64,000 nt of DNA from UBA6623 sp965248235 (lineage in GTDB: Bacteria; Acidobacteriota; Terriglobia; Bryobacterales; UBA6623): positions 1,736,001-1,800,000 of the forward strand of contig CBDFIU010000004.1 of NCBI GenBank assembly GCA_965248235.1, given 5' to 3'. Of the stretch, positions 24,754 to 33,797 are shown one piece after another. A program made the translations under genes and the position numbers. The notes below the pieces were generated by a model. That model was given only the letters and a program-made list of their open reading frames with translations, was not told where the DNA came from and did not search any database. Each line of letters opens with the position of its first letter. Position 1 is the stretch's first letter.

Positions 24754-26982
24754 TCACTCCACCGCGATAATGACCGGAACCGCATCTATCTCACCGATGC
24801 GAATGACCAACGGTATGTCGTCGCCTATCGGCGCGTCGTCGGGCACTTTGACGTTGACCTGATTGAGCCCGACGGCTCGGGGCGCCAGGCCCGAGAAGAA
24901 TACGCGAGCGGCGACTCCGCCGATCGTGACGACAGGCGTGGTTTCGGTGCGGGAGAGCGGAAAGGAAACGGCCACGTCCCCGCTTTCGGGCGTGTTGGTG
25001 ACCGGCCCCATACCGTTCGCGAAGATCTCGAGCAGCTCGCCGCGCGCGACCGGCCGAGCGTTCGGCGCGGCCCCGATCGGCGCCGGTATCATGCCGGCGG
25101 TGTTGGCGATCAGGATCGCCCCTTGGGCCGGGCGTACGGTGTCAATGGTGAAGACGGCGGGGGCATGGGCCGCTGTCGGAGTGGTCTCGGGAGCGCTCGG
25201 GTTTGGGCCGACTTGCACGCGAAACGACGCCGGTTCGCCCGCGGGCACCTCCCACGGCACCTGAAAATTGATTTGCGCGGGTGAAGCATACACCAACGGC
25301 GCTCGCATCGATTCTCCGACAAGTACGGTTGCTCCACCCAAGGTCGTCGTCAAAGGCACGCCGCGCGTGGTCTCTTCGAAAAGCGCCACGTTCATCCCGA
25401 AAAGTGAGACCAGCGACCCTGGGGCTAGGGGTGTCGCCAAGAAACCGGCCGCGCCGACAAGGCCGCCGGGATTGATGCGGGCGTCGGCCGCCGGCGGGGC
25501 CGCGATCGGGAAATCGATGTTGGCGGCGGCGGCGCCTTCCAGTTTCGGATTCACAACGGATACGTCCGCCGTCCCCGGTGCCGTGATATTGAAGCTCGAA
25601 ATGTCAGCTTCCAGCCGTTGGTTATCCAACACCCGGCTGGGACGCATTTGGTCTTGGAAGCGAACTTCCACGCCGTTGACGAAATTCTCGCCCTGCATGA
25701 TGAGCGGGAAGTCGGCTCCGCCGGCGACGGCCGAGATTGGATAGAACAACGATATGGACGGGGGTTCGGTTGGCGGAGCGATGCGAAACAAATGTCCCCG
25801 CAGGTCGGCGACGTAGATCTCGCCCGCTTCGTCCTCGCCGAAAGTTGTAATCGAGAAACCACTGGGCCGTTGATCGGCGAGCACCCACTCCGCGCCCTCT
25901 TGTTGCACCGCCGCGAAGACAATGCCGGAACAATAATCTCCGTACAGATAAACGCCATTGAGCGCCGGAAGCGCGGCGCCGCGATAGCGATAACCGCCGG
26001 TAACCGAGCAGCCGATTTCGTGGTGGTATTCGAGAATCGGCTCAGTGAACTCGTCATCGTGAGGACTGCAGGCTCCTTCGCCGTGGGGCTCGTCGTGCTC
26101 CTCCTCGTGGCCTTCCCCTTCCGGCGCGTGGGCGTCGCCCCCCGACCCTGCGCACAACGAACCTTCCTTGAAGTCCCAGCCGTAGTTTTCGCCCCCCGGA
26201 CTGCCGCCGGGTTGGTAGTCGATTTCCTCGATGGTCCGTTGCCCGACATCGCCGATGAAGAGGTCGCCCGTCTCGCGGTCAAAACTGAAACGCCAGGGGT
26301 TGCGCAAACCCATCACCCAAATTTCCCCGAGAGCATGATCAAGCTTCGCGAAGGGGTTGTCGGGCGGGATGGCATAGGGACGCGCGGAATCGATATCGAG
26401 GCGCAAAATCTTGCCGAGCATCGAGAGTAGGCTTTGCGGCGCTCCCTCGGACTCGTGCCCGTGGCCGCCGTCGCCGATGCTGACGTAGAGATAGCCGTCC
26501 GCGTCGAATTGCAGCTGTCCGGCGTTGTGCTCGTCGGTCGGTTGGTCGACGCGGATCACGAGAGTTTCCGAAGCGGGGTCGGCGCGATTGGGGTCTTCGG
26601 CCGAAACGAGGAACTCGGAGACGATGGAATCCTCGGCGGCGTCGGTGTAGCTGACGAAGAGGCGTCCATTGCTTTGGAACTCAGGGTGAAACGCGAGGCT
26701 CAGCAGGCCCCGCTCGCCGCAGCAGGAGACGGTTTCGCTCAGGTCAAGGAAGGGTGTTTCGAGCAGCACGCCATCGTCGATCACGCGGACTAAGCCGGCT
26801 TGTTGGGTCACGAACAAACGCCCGGAGCCGTCGCCTGCGTTGGCAATCGATGTGGGGCGCACCAGCCCGGAGACGACTCGTTGGAAAACAAGTTCGTTGA
26901 GCAGGCCGTCTTGCGCGTACAATCCGGCCGGGATGCATAGACAGAGGAGGGCTCTTATGAAGGTCGCGACCATAAGTCCCAT
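24754..26982 (-). CDS. PQQ-type sugar dehydrogenase-like propeller with IPT/TIG and Solibacter C-terminal (TIGR03437) domains
   Basis: The 742-residue exported protein has a signal peptide ending at LYAQ (about residue 24). A six-bladed sorbosone/glucose dehydrogenase propeller covers residues about 30-400; the equivalent of the catalytic His lies in TDEHNAGQLQFD (H152) and Ca/PQQ-site-like residues are in SIGDGGHG. An IPT/TIG Ig-fold domain covers about 410-500. The C-terminal 240 residues (from INPGGLVGAAGF) match the domain seen in many secreted Solibacter proteins. An insert at residues 281-312 is very rich in His, Glu and Gly. It probably oxidises an extracellular sugar or aldose; the substrate is unknown. 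The start could also be the Met three codons downstream. Confidence 0.9.
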   Translation of the reverse strand: MGLMVATFIRALLCLCIPAGLYAQDGLLNELVFQRVVSGLVRPTSIANAGDGSGRLFVTQQAGLVRVIDDGVLLETPFLDLSETVSCCGERGLLSLAFHPEFQSNGRLFVSYTDAAEDSIVSEFLVSAEDPNRADPASETLVIRVDQPTDEHNAGQLQFDADGYLYVSIGDGGHGHESEGAPQSLLSMLGKILRLDIDSARPYAIPPDNPFAKLDHALGEIWVMGLRNPWRFSFDRETGDLFIGDVGQRTIEEIDYQPGGSPGGENYGWDFKEGSLCAGSGGDAHAPEGEGHEEEHDEPHGEGACSPHDDEFTEPILEYHHEIGCSVTGGYRYRGAALPALNGVYLYGDYCSGIVFAAVQQEGAEWVLADQRPSGFSITTFGEDEAGEIYVADLRGHLFRIAPPTEPPSISLFYPISAVAGGADFPLIMQGENFVNGVEVRFQDQMRPSRVLDNQRLEADISSFNITAPGTADVSVVNPKLEGAAAANIDFPIAAPPAADARINPGGLVGAAGFLATPLAPGSLVSLFGMNVALFEETTRGVPLTTTLGGATVLVGESMRAPLVYASPAQINFQVPWEVPAGEPASFRVQVGPNPSAPETTPTAAHAPAVFTIDTVRPAQGAILIANTAGMIPAPIGAAPNARPVARGELLEIFANGMGPVTNTPESGDVAVSFPLSRTETTPVVTIGGVAARVFFSGLAPRAVGLNQVNVKVPDDAPIGDDIPLVIRIGEIDAVPVIIAVE

Positions 26983-27229
26983 GATGACGTACTTAGCGGA
27001 ACGGTTTCCGCGGGGAGTGCGATTGACGGGAGAAGGCCGTTGAAATTGAAAAGCCCTCGTACCAAGCCCAGTGAACCGGCCGTGAACCGGGCTGCCGCGC
27101 CCCGGAGTTTGGTGCGTGGTCGTTTGGCCCGTCGCTTGCGCTCAGGGCTCTGATTCTCTTGTTCGCATGGCTGGAGGGACGTCCGACATTTATGTCGCGC
27201 ACGCGTTTTTATCGCGCCCCTAGCGGGGC
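26983..27229. other. intergenic stretch, nothing recognised
   Basis: About 250 bp between two minus-strand genes. It must contain the dehydrogenase promoter. No clear promoter, repeat or ORF was identified. Confidence 0.35.
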
Positions 27230-29506
27230 TTACTCGCTCTCGGCGATGCGTTGTTTGTACACGGCGCGCGCGTGATCATAGGCCTTGCGCGCGGCTTCTT
27301 TCTCGGCGTCGCGAATGCGAACGATCTTCTGCGTCCAGCATTGATTGACGGCAGCCAGGCACCATTCGGCGCTGCGGCGTGAAGCCCGGATCGGCTTGCC
27401 GTCGGCGACGACGAAAATCGGATTGGTGTGCGACGAGGGGAGGATACGCAGAGCGACCCAACTACTCTTCGCAATCTCAACATCAAAAGCCAAATCGTGA
27501 ATGCGCCCGTCCGCCCGAATCGTTTGTGTCGCCACCGACTCGCCGTTGACGATCAACTCGACGGGGACGTCGCGGGTCTGAGGAATACGCGCCCGCTCGA
27601 CGTCCCAATACGGCTTGGCGTCGTAGCGCAGGTTGTGAAATTTCGGGTCGGGAAAACGGTCGAGCATAGCCGCCGCCTTGACCTCGACACGAACCTTCTC
27701 GCCGGCGGTGACGAGCACCTCACTGTCGTGGGTCCCCACTTCCACGCCGTTGATCTGAAAGTCGATCAAATGGCTCTTGCCGTCGCCGACGTAGGCGCGG
27801 CCGTCGCGAATGCCCTCGATCCAATTTCGGTAAGTCAGCTTGTCGAGCTTGACGTAACTGCGGCCGAGTCCGACCTTGTCGTCATAGATGCATGGAAAAT
27901 CGGTCTCGCCGCTCACCCGCGTGCGAAAGCCCGTGTTGAGCGCGTGGTACCAAATGTTCAACTCCCACACCGAGGGCGTATCCACCATCGATATGAAGTC
28001 CACCGCGTCGTGCGTCACATCGACGATGTACTCGTTGGCGCCGATGCTGTCAAAGCCCGGCATTTCGTAGTTCGGCAGCTTGTCGCTTTGCACCTCCAGG
28101 CCCCAACCGGAGTGCGTGAAACCGACGATTCCGCCTTGCGACTGTCCCCATTGGAGCACCGGCAAATCCCAGGAGGGCCATTGCTCGACGCGCTCGGTGC
28201 CGGGGTAATCATCCTCTTTGATTCCCAACAAGACCAAGTGCCCGGCGTGGCTGGAGGGGAAGCCGGAGACTTCGACGTCATAGTGCAACAGGCGCTCGGG
28301 CTTCGAAAGATCGTCGTCCTTGCCGCTGAAAAAGCGTTTCTGGTAGTACCACGACGGGCCCCAGGTCAGCACCGAACCGATGTTGAGGTTCTCGCCGAGC
28401 ACTTGCCGCAGCATGTCCTCGGGTTGAACGCCTTCGGTCGGGTTCTTGTAATGCGAACACCCCGAGGCGTGAATGTGATGGTCCCCCGACCACCAGCCGT
28501 ATTTCGACGGGTCGATCCAGCGTTGCAACTGAAACGCCAGCTCCTCGGGACCGTCGTCGTGAACGGCGAATTCCTTCGTGCGGGTATGAAACTCGGGGCC
28601 GCCCGAAGACTCCATCGTGTAATAGCCGGCGGGCAGCAGAACGTTCTCTCGGTCGGCGCGGTAGATCTGCGGCTGAAAGGGGAAGTCGGGTGCGAGGCGC
28701 TTGGAGGGGTTGGGATAGATGCGCCCGGCGCGGTCCCTGATAATGAACCCGGCGATGGTCGGCTGACCATTCTCGTCCTTGACGCGAAGGGTGATCGGGC
28801 GTGTCGGAGCGATGTTGAAGAGGATGAGCATGTCGTTGCGGAAGCCGATGTCTTGCGACCCCTGCCCAACGTTGAAAGCGATCTTGGCGGAGCGTTGTCC
28901 GCGATCGCGCGAGTAAATGGATAGGATTTGGTATTCGATGCCAAGGCCCGACAAGCGTTCCTGCATCGGGGGCTTACGGTAGACCGCAATCTCGGCCCAG
29001 CGCTCCTTGACGTCTTGGAAGGTTAGTTCCTGCTCGACCTCATGCTCTTCGGCGCTGCGCGAGCGAAGAAAGGTGGGGCCGCTATTAGGGCTTTCGACTT
29101 CGAGCGCCGCGCGCACGCCGGCCTCGTTGTTGATTTTCACCAGGAACAGCCTGGTCCCCTTTTCGACGAGAGCCGGGTCGGCGGCGCCGGGGGCGACCTT
29201 GACGCGGCTTTCCGGGTTGATGTTGACCTCGGCCAGCACGTAAGGCTCGAGCAGTTGCTGAAGGCGCGCCACCGCCCGGTCCTCGTTATCCATCGCGACG
29301 GCCTCGTTGATGCCGCGATGAACGTCGTCGGGGAAGGGTTGTCCCAAGTACTTCATGGCGTCTTCGAGACGGCGGACTTGCTGGGCGAGGGGTTGCAGCG
29401 GCGTGGCGGGTTGCGCAAGCAACGGGGCTAGGTCAAACAGAAACGCCGCGCAGAACGCCGCGAAGAAGAAACGAGAGGCGGTCCGAGGAGTCATGATACT
29501 CTCCAA
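27230..29506 (-). CDS. CehA/McbA-like metallohydrolase (PHP-type) with signal peptide
   Basis: The 758-residue exported protein has hydrophobic signal FFFAAFCAAFLFDLAPLLAQ near residues 13-32. An N-terminal alpha/beta-sandwich part and an Ig-like carboxypeptidase-regulatory region (ITLRVKDENGQPTIAGFIIRD) precede the PHP-like metal-binding domain, which starts with YGWWSGDHHIHASG (the metal motif DxHxH). Further His and Asp ligands are expected in VGFTHSGWG and VSGETDFPCI. CehA of carbaryl degradation and McbA are the best known relatives. Planctomycetes and Acidobacteria carry many paralogues of unknown substrate. The start may be ATG 29494 (MTPRTAS) rather than 29506. No operon partner is evident. 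Confidence 0.85.
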   Translation of the reverse strand: MESIMTPRTASRFFFAAFCAAFLFDLAPLLAQPATPLQPLAQQVRRLEDAMKYLGQPFPDDVHRGINEAVAMDNEDRAVARLQQLLEPYVLAEVNINPESRVKVAPGAADPALVEKGTRLFLVKINNEAGVRAALEVESPNSGPTFLRSRSAEEHEVEQELTFQDVKERWAEIAVYRKPPMQERLSGLGIEYQILSIYSRDRGQRSAKIAFNVGQGSQDIGFRNDMLILFNIAPTRPITLRVKDENGQPTIAGFIIRDRAGRIYPNPSKRLAPDFPFQPQIYRADRENVLLPAGYYTMESSGGPEFHTRTKEFAVHDDGPEELAFQLQRWIDPSKYGWWSGDHHIHASGCSHYKNPTEGVQPEDMLRQVLGENLNIGSVLTWGPSWYYQKRFFSGKDDDLSKPERLLHYDVEVSGFPSSHAGHLVLLGIKEDDYPGTERVEQWPSWDLPVLQWGQSQGGIVGFTHSGWGLEVQSDKLPNYEMPGFDSIGANEYIVDVTHDAVDFISMVDTPSVWELNIWYHALNTGFRTRVSGETDFPCIYDDKVGLGRSYVKLDKLTYRNWIEGIRDGRAYVGDGKSHLIDFQINGVEVGTHDSEVLVTAGEKVRVEVKAAAMLDRFPDPKFHNLRYDAKPYWDVERARIPQTRDVPVELIVNGESVATQTIRADGRIHDLAFDVEIAKSSWVALRILPSSHTNPIFVVADGKPIRASRRSAEWCLAAVNQCWTQKIVRIRDAEKEAARKAYDHARAVYKQRIAESE

Positions 29507-29529
29507 GCCTTGAGAAAGGCCTCTCTATT

Positions 29530-29880
29530 ATATGGGGACGGTGTCGTCTTCGCCGCCGATTTTCGTGGAGAGCGGACCACCGTTGTTTCGGCGGGAACAC
29601 GGGCATTGCGGAACTTATCCCGGCGCCCCCCGCGGGGCTTTCCATTGGGGGTCCATTTTCCCAGGACCGAGGAAGTGGGCCATTCCTACATCGGGGTTCC
29701 CACCGCCCCTTCAGGGCTCGCACGGGTGGGGGATTCTCCCCAGGGTTCCGCCTTCGGCTCCACCCTAGGCTATATTCCGGCCGCCGCTTCGCGGCTCAAG
29801 GGTTTGCGGTCTTGTCGGACACGGTTTTGGATGTCGAGAACGCGTCAGGATCGCTACGTGAACGTATTGGGTTTCAGGCG
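29530..29880. repeat. block of dispersed GC-rich intergenic modules
   Basis: The block contains GGGTTCCGCCTTCGGCTCC and CCGGCCGCCGCTTCGCGGCT modules near 29745-29800 and GGTTTTGGATGTCGAGAACG near 29822. It matches the block at 38560-38912 module for module, including the shared start around GAGAGCGGACCACCGTTGTT (29571; GAGAGCGAACCGCGTTGTT at 38571). Confidence 0.75.
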
Positions 29881-29979
29881 GGGCTCGATGGTTCAGATTT
29901 ACGCTACCGGCTCGGCCAAGACGTCGGCGGGCCACTATCATAAGCGCAAGGCCCGCACAACGCCGGGAAAAGTTTCTCG

Positions 29980-30192
29980 ATGAGTGGTAAGAAGATCAAA
30001 CCCCGCAACCCCTATGTCGCGCCCGCGAAGCAGCGCTCCGGGGCGGGCGCGATGCATGATCGCCGCGCGCCCAAAGGCGGAGCCCGCAATCAACAGAGCG
30101 AAGATTTGGGGGAGTGGGAAGAAGAAGCGGGAACCGCCGACCGCGACAACCCGCCAACGACCGAAGAATGCGCGGAAGAAGACGCCCGCTAG
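29980..30192 (+). CDS. small basic/acidic hypothetical protein
   Basis: The 70-residue hydrophilic product begins MSGKKIKPRNPYVAPAKQRS. An Arg/Gly-rich middle (MHDRRAPKGGARNQ) and a strongly acidic tail (EEEAGTADRDNPPTTEECAE) follow. The basic-then-acidic layout resembles small conserved proteins in other bacteria and phages, but no family is named. The stop codon TAG overlaps head-on with the TAG of the convergent PAS gene in the shared CTAG. The ATG has only a weak GGGAAAAG ribosome binding site. The composition argues for a real gene, but it is short and unverified. Confidence 0.5.
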   Translation: MSGKKIKPRNPYVAPAKQRSGAGAMHDRRAPKGGARNQQSEDLGEWEEEAGTADRDNPPTTEECAEEDAR

Positions 30193-31329
30193 GCGCTGCG
30201 ATCGTGAGCGATCTGTCGACTGTCGGCCGCGGCCCTGCCGGTGCGGCTTTCGCTTTCGGTTCGATGCAACTCCGTCATGGTGCCGACGTAGCCGATCACC
30301 TTTCCCGTCTCGTCGGGCTGCACCGAGGCCTCACTGAGAACCCAACTGGTGCCGCCGTCGTTTCTCAGGCAGCGGTACTCCGACTTGAAGGGCGTGCCTT
30401 GATCGATGCTTTCCGCCCATTCTTGTAATACGCGGTCGCGGTCGTCGGGGTGAATCACGCGGGCCCACCCTTGCCCTTGAGCGGTATCGGTATCGATGCC
30501 GCCGATATCGCACCATCGCATTGACATAGAGAAAGTTGCCCGTCGCGTCGGTGTGAAAAATTCCAACCGGCGAAAGTTTCGAAAGGATGCGGTAGCGGGC
30601 CTCGCTGGCCTGAAACGCCTCCTCGGCCCGTTCTCGGTTTGACGTCTCGTCCACCAGACGCTTCGTCAACACTTCCAACTCGGAAGCCGCCTGCGTTTCG
30701 TTCAACTCGACCTCATGGCCGTCCATGGCGGTAATCGTCGGCGCGGAGGCCGCTTCGGCCGTCGGCAGGATGCGCTGCCCGGTGAAGAACGTTCGGCCCG
30801 AACCTCGCTCGAAGAAGGTCGCCGCGCGCACACAACCGATGTCGATTCCGTGGCGTGACTCCAACCACTCCGCGGCGGCCAAGACGTCGAAGCTGTATTG
30901 CTCCGCGATCAACAGCACCCGCTGGGTCTGATTCACCGGCTTTCCGGTGGGGAGAAACTCCTCAAGCTCTTCGACCTCGTCGTGATTCAAAGGACGGAAA
31001 AAGTCTCGTTTTTTCCAGGTGGCAACCAGCCCGGCGCAAGTGATGGCGCGGAAGAGGGGCGGCGGCCCGCCCCGGCCGTCGTCAATCACGCCGATGACGG
31101 CTCGGCCCTCCTCGTCAAGCGCCACGATATCGGCGCTCAGCGAAGAAGCTTGCGCCACGGCGACACCGGTACCGATGACGAACAGTCGCTCGCCGATTTC
31201 CTCGAGAAACTCGCTTGGGCTGTTGGAAATGAGTTCACGCAGGTTTACCGACTCATCGAGCAATTGCGGGGCTAACTGGAGCCGTTCGACGGCCACGAGC
31301 TTCTTCTTGTTCTTTTGAATCGTGAGCAT
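30189..31329 (-). pseudogene. sensor-like protein with degenerate DUF91/NucS-type domain and PAS domain, frameshifted
   Basis: The first part (from ATG 31329, about 270 residues in frame) has an N-terminal domain that resembles the PD-(D/E)xK nuclease fold of DUF91/NucS proteins. ADIVALDEEGRAVIGVIDDG stands where active relatives have VIELK, and QRVLLIAEQYSFDVLAAAEW and GIDIGCVR match the family's C-terminal strand. The catalytic E-x-K is therefore lost. A helical linker leads to a PAS domain (YRILSKLSPVGIFHTDATGN). The frame breaks at about 30519. The remaining PAS residues (RWCDIGGIDTDT to YVGTMTELHRTES) are in another frame. Restoring a lost CG dinucleotide (AATGCGCGATGG for AATGCGATGG) would give the expected YVNARWCDIGG. 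It is a pseudogene or a sequencing error. Confidence 0.75.
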
Positions 31330-31817
31330 GGGCCGACGCGGATGGGTCCGTTCGGGTGAAACGACTTGTGTCTAGTATAGGCCCAGTCGAAACCCGCCGC
31401 AAGCAAAACCGTCGTCGCGAGAGATTCCACTGGTTGGAGTGCATTTTCGCCGTATGCGGGGCTATTGGGGCGGCAAGGCGTCGAAGTGTCAGAGGTCGGC
31501 TGGTGGTCGAGCTCATGGCTCCTATTGGTCGATATGGCATCAAATGAGTGCTCCCACGCCCCGTCCGGGGGCGGGACACGAGGCATGGGTTTTGGATGTC
31601 GAGAACGCGTCAGGATCGTTACGTGAAGGGTATTGGGGCTAAGCGAGGGCCGTGACGCCCGGACCAGCCTGTCTATGCCTGGTCATAGTACTCCAATACA
31701 CCTCAACTTGACGGCAAACCCGGTTGCCGCCGATACTGTGATCAGTTGCTGCAACTTTGAATCACCCCCCCAAGTTCATAAACCGCTTGTCGATAAGTTG
31801 ATAGTCGCGTCAATCGC
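31330..31817. other. intergenic region with repeat modules
   Basis: No gene was seen. It holds a CCCCGTCCGGGGGCGGGA module near 31558 and a copy of the GGTTTTGGATGTCGAGAACG repeat at 31587-31640, as at 29821 and 38858. The last 100 bp before the next gene are less GC-rich and probably hold its promoter. Confidence 0.6.
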
Positions 31818-32444
31818 ATGTCACAACCCAAGAAGCTCGAACTTGAGGGCACTTATTCGCTGCCGCCGCTCATTCTCCACCCGTTTACGGAATCGTCCTC
31901 GACGGTTCAGGTTCTCGAAAGCGCCAAGGCCTCTCTTTCGTTGATGAAAACGGAGGGTCGGGACGCGGAGAACCAACGCGAACTGGAACGCCATGTGCTG
32001 GAAGGCCGCTACGCCGAACTGCGCATGCTGTTTTACGTCGGCAAGGATGTGTTCCGATGGGTCGATCAGTGCGTGGATGCCTGCAAGCGCGACCCGGCAC
32101 TGAACGGCAAGGGTATCGCGGCGCCGACATTCGCGCACCTGTTGATCAAGCAGGCGCCGGATGACGTGGCCCAAAAGCTGCGTAGTTGGGGCGTCATCGA
32201 ATACGCCCGCATCTTCGCGCGCGGGATCGGCGTGTATAACCAATTTCGCGAACCGCCCCCGCAAGATCTACTCCAGCCCGACCACCTACGCTCCTACTAC
32301 CGATACGCCGACTACGCGTTTTCGTGCTGGCGCGACGGCACGAAATACGTTATTGTTCCCGCCGACCAGTTCCCGTTCGACCTCTACGCTTCCGGCGAGT
32401 ACACCAAGATCCTCGAGGAGCAGTGGAAGGAATCGGTCGATTAG
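31818..32444 (+). CDS. hypothetical protein
   Basis: The 208-residue soluble protein starts MSQPKKLELEGTYSLPPLIL, with no signal peptide or membrane segment. The middle is helical with many charged residues. The C-terminal half is aromatic-rich (SYYRYADYAFSCWRDGTKYV). No known domain is recognised. Codon use and composition look like a real gene, and the start is the first ATG in frame. It converges with the deoxyhypusine-synthase-like gene 66 bp away. Its TAG stop codon is also the first three bases of a half copy of the long palindrome. Confidence 0.7.
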   Translation: MSQPKKLELEGTYSLPPLILHPFTESSSTVQVLESAKASLSLMKTEGRDAENQRELERHVLEGRYAELRMLFYVGKDVFRWVDQCVDACKRDPALNGKGIAAPTFAHLLIKQAPDDVAQKLRSWGVIEYARIFARGIGVYNQFREPPPQDLLQPDHLRSYYRYADYAFSCWRDGTKYVIVPADQFPFDLYASGEYTKILEEQWKESVD

Positions 32445-32487
32445 TCCGCGTTTCTCACCATCCGTCGAGGCGAAGTCCGTGACGGCG
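32442..32487. repeat. half copy of the long intergenic palindrome
   Basis: TAGTCCGCGTTTCTCACCA, followed by GGCGAAGTCCGTGA, aligns with one arm of the palindromes at 23869 and 46795 with a few differences. The other arm is absent. It lies between two convergent genes and overlaps the stop codon of the first. Confidence 0.65.
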
Positions 32488-32509
32488 CCGTAGTGAGGTC
32501 GGCGCTCCC

Positions 32510-33556
32510 CTATCCCTGAAGCTGAATCTTGAACGACGGCCCCATGTCGAACCGCGGAGCCTTGCGGGCTTTGATCAATTCGGTTTGTTCGGCCATCGCC
32601 GAGACCAGCAACGGCATCGCGATCGTCGAGTCGCAGTAACAGTTGACCATCTGCGCTCCCTTGGCCAGCTTGCCCCAACTCTGCGATTCCTCGAACGTAC
32701 AACCCGAGAGCCCGCCCCAGTGGGGAGCATCGGTGACCACCTGCACGCCGTAGCGGTGCCCGGTCTTGTTCTTGTTCATCAGGATCGCGACCACTTCGGT
32801 CTGCTGGACGTAGTTCTTGGGCGTCCCCCCGCCGAAATAGATCACGCCGGTGGCGCGGGAATCGGCGACCAGGTTCGTGATTTCCAGCACGTCGCCCATC
32901 ATGTCGAACATCAGCCGGTTTTCGCCCCGGTGGCGACTTTCCGCCACGCCGATGCCGATCGAGCTGTCCCCAATCGCCGGACAAAACAGCGGCACCCCCG
33001 CCTTGGCCGCGCCGCTGACAATGCCGTCTTCGTCGGCGTCGGCGCCGATCTCCTTGCCCAGCAGGTATAGAAATTCGCGCGTCGTATAGGCCCGCGATTG
33101 ATCGAGCCTCGAAGCAAAGCCGCCGATCCACAGATCGTGCTCCCGGAAGCGCACTTCGTCGGCCAGCACGTCGTACATGCGGTCGACCATGTGGTCGCCA
33201 AGATTCTCGTCGTCCATGTCACTCGAACCCTGGTAGTGAAAAAAGCCCTTGGTCTCGTGAATGTCGTGGAAAAAGTTGGCGCCGGTCGAGGTCAATACGT
33301 CGATCAGCCGCTTCTCGACCATGAAGCGCACCAGCCGGCGCATGCCAGCCGGAACCATGGCGCCGGAAAGGCCCATCAGAATCGTGCATTCGGGGTCCGA
33401 GATCATCGCCTTCCACACTTCGAAGGCGCGGCCGAGCTGGCGGCCTTGAAAGCCGGTCTTCGCCATTTTTTCGAGGATATGGGAAGCGCTGCTGTCGCCG
33501 TCGATCAGAAACGGATCGGTCGGCGCGCTGAGAATTTCTTCTTTGGAATGATGCAT
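32510..33556 (-). CDS. deoxyhypusine synthase-like protein
   Basis: The 348-residue protein of the deoxyhypusine synthase family uses NAD and spermidine in known members. The NAD-site block LTSTGANFFHD is at 88-98. FCPAIGDSSIGIGV (191-204) and GGGTPKN (242-248) are family signatures. The Lys that forms the enzyme-imine intermediate is K296 in EESQSWGKLAKG. Bacteria have no eIF5A, so the bacterial branch is thought to make polyamines such as homospermidine or to modify another target; this is not established for this protein. The ATG at 33556 fits the family N-terminus. No polyamine gene is adjacent. Confidence 0.88.
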   Translation of the reverse strand: MHHSKEEILSAPTDPFLIDGDSSASHILEKMAKTGFQGRQLGRAFEVWKAMISDPECTILMGLSGAMVPAGMRRLVRFMVEKRLIDVLTSTGANFFHDIHETKGFFHYQGSSDMDDENLGDHMVDRMYDVLADEVRFREHDLWIGGFASRLDQSRAYTTREFLYLLGKEIGADADEDGIVSGAAKAGVPLFCPAIGDSSIGIGVAESRHRGENRLMFDMMGDVLEITNLVADSRATGVIYFGGGTPKNYVQQTEVVAILMNKNKTGHRYGVQVVTDAPHWGGLSGCTFEESQSWGKLAKGAQMVNCYCDSTIAMPLLVSAMAEQTELIKARKAPRFDMGPSFKIQLQG

Positions 33557-33797
33557 GGTCGAGGAATGGCCCTCCGTAATCCGGCCGGGGCCGCGGCGAT
33601 AGCCGGCGAAGTCGGGGCAAACTCCTTATGTTACTACCGAGGCGGCCGCGCGATTTTCAGGGTGGCGCTGACGGGCGCGCGACATCAACGCGGTTTTGGG
33701 TTTCTTGAGGCATCCGCCTTGGAACGCAGCGTGGCGAGCAACCGTGGAACCTGAGAAAATAGTGAGAGGGCGGCATTCCCTCCCGCCGATCACGTTC

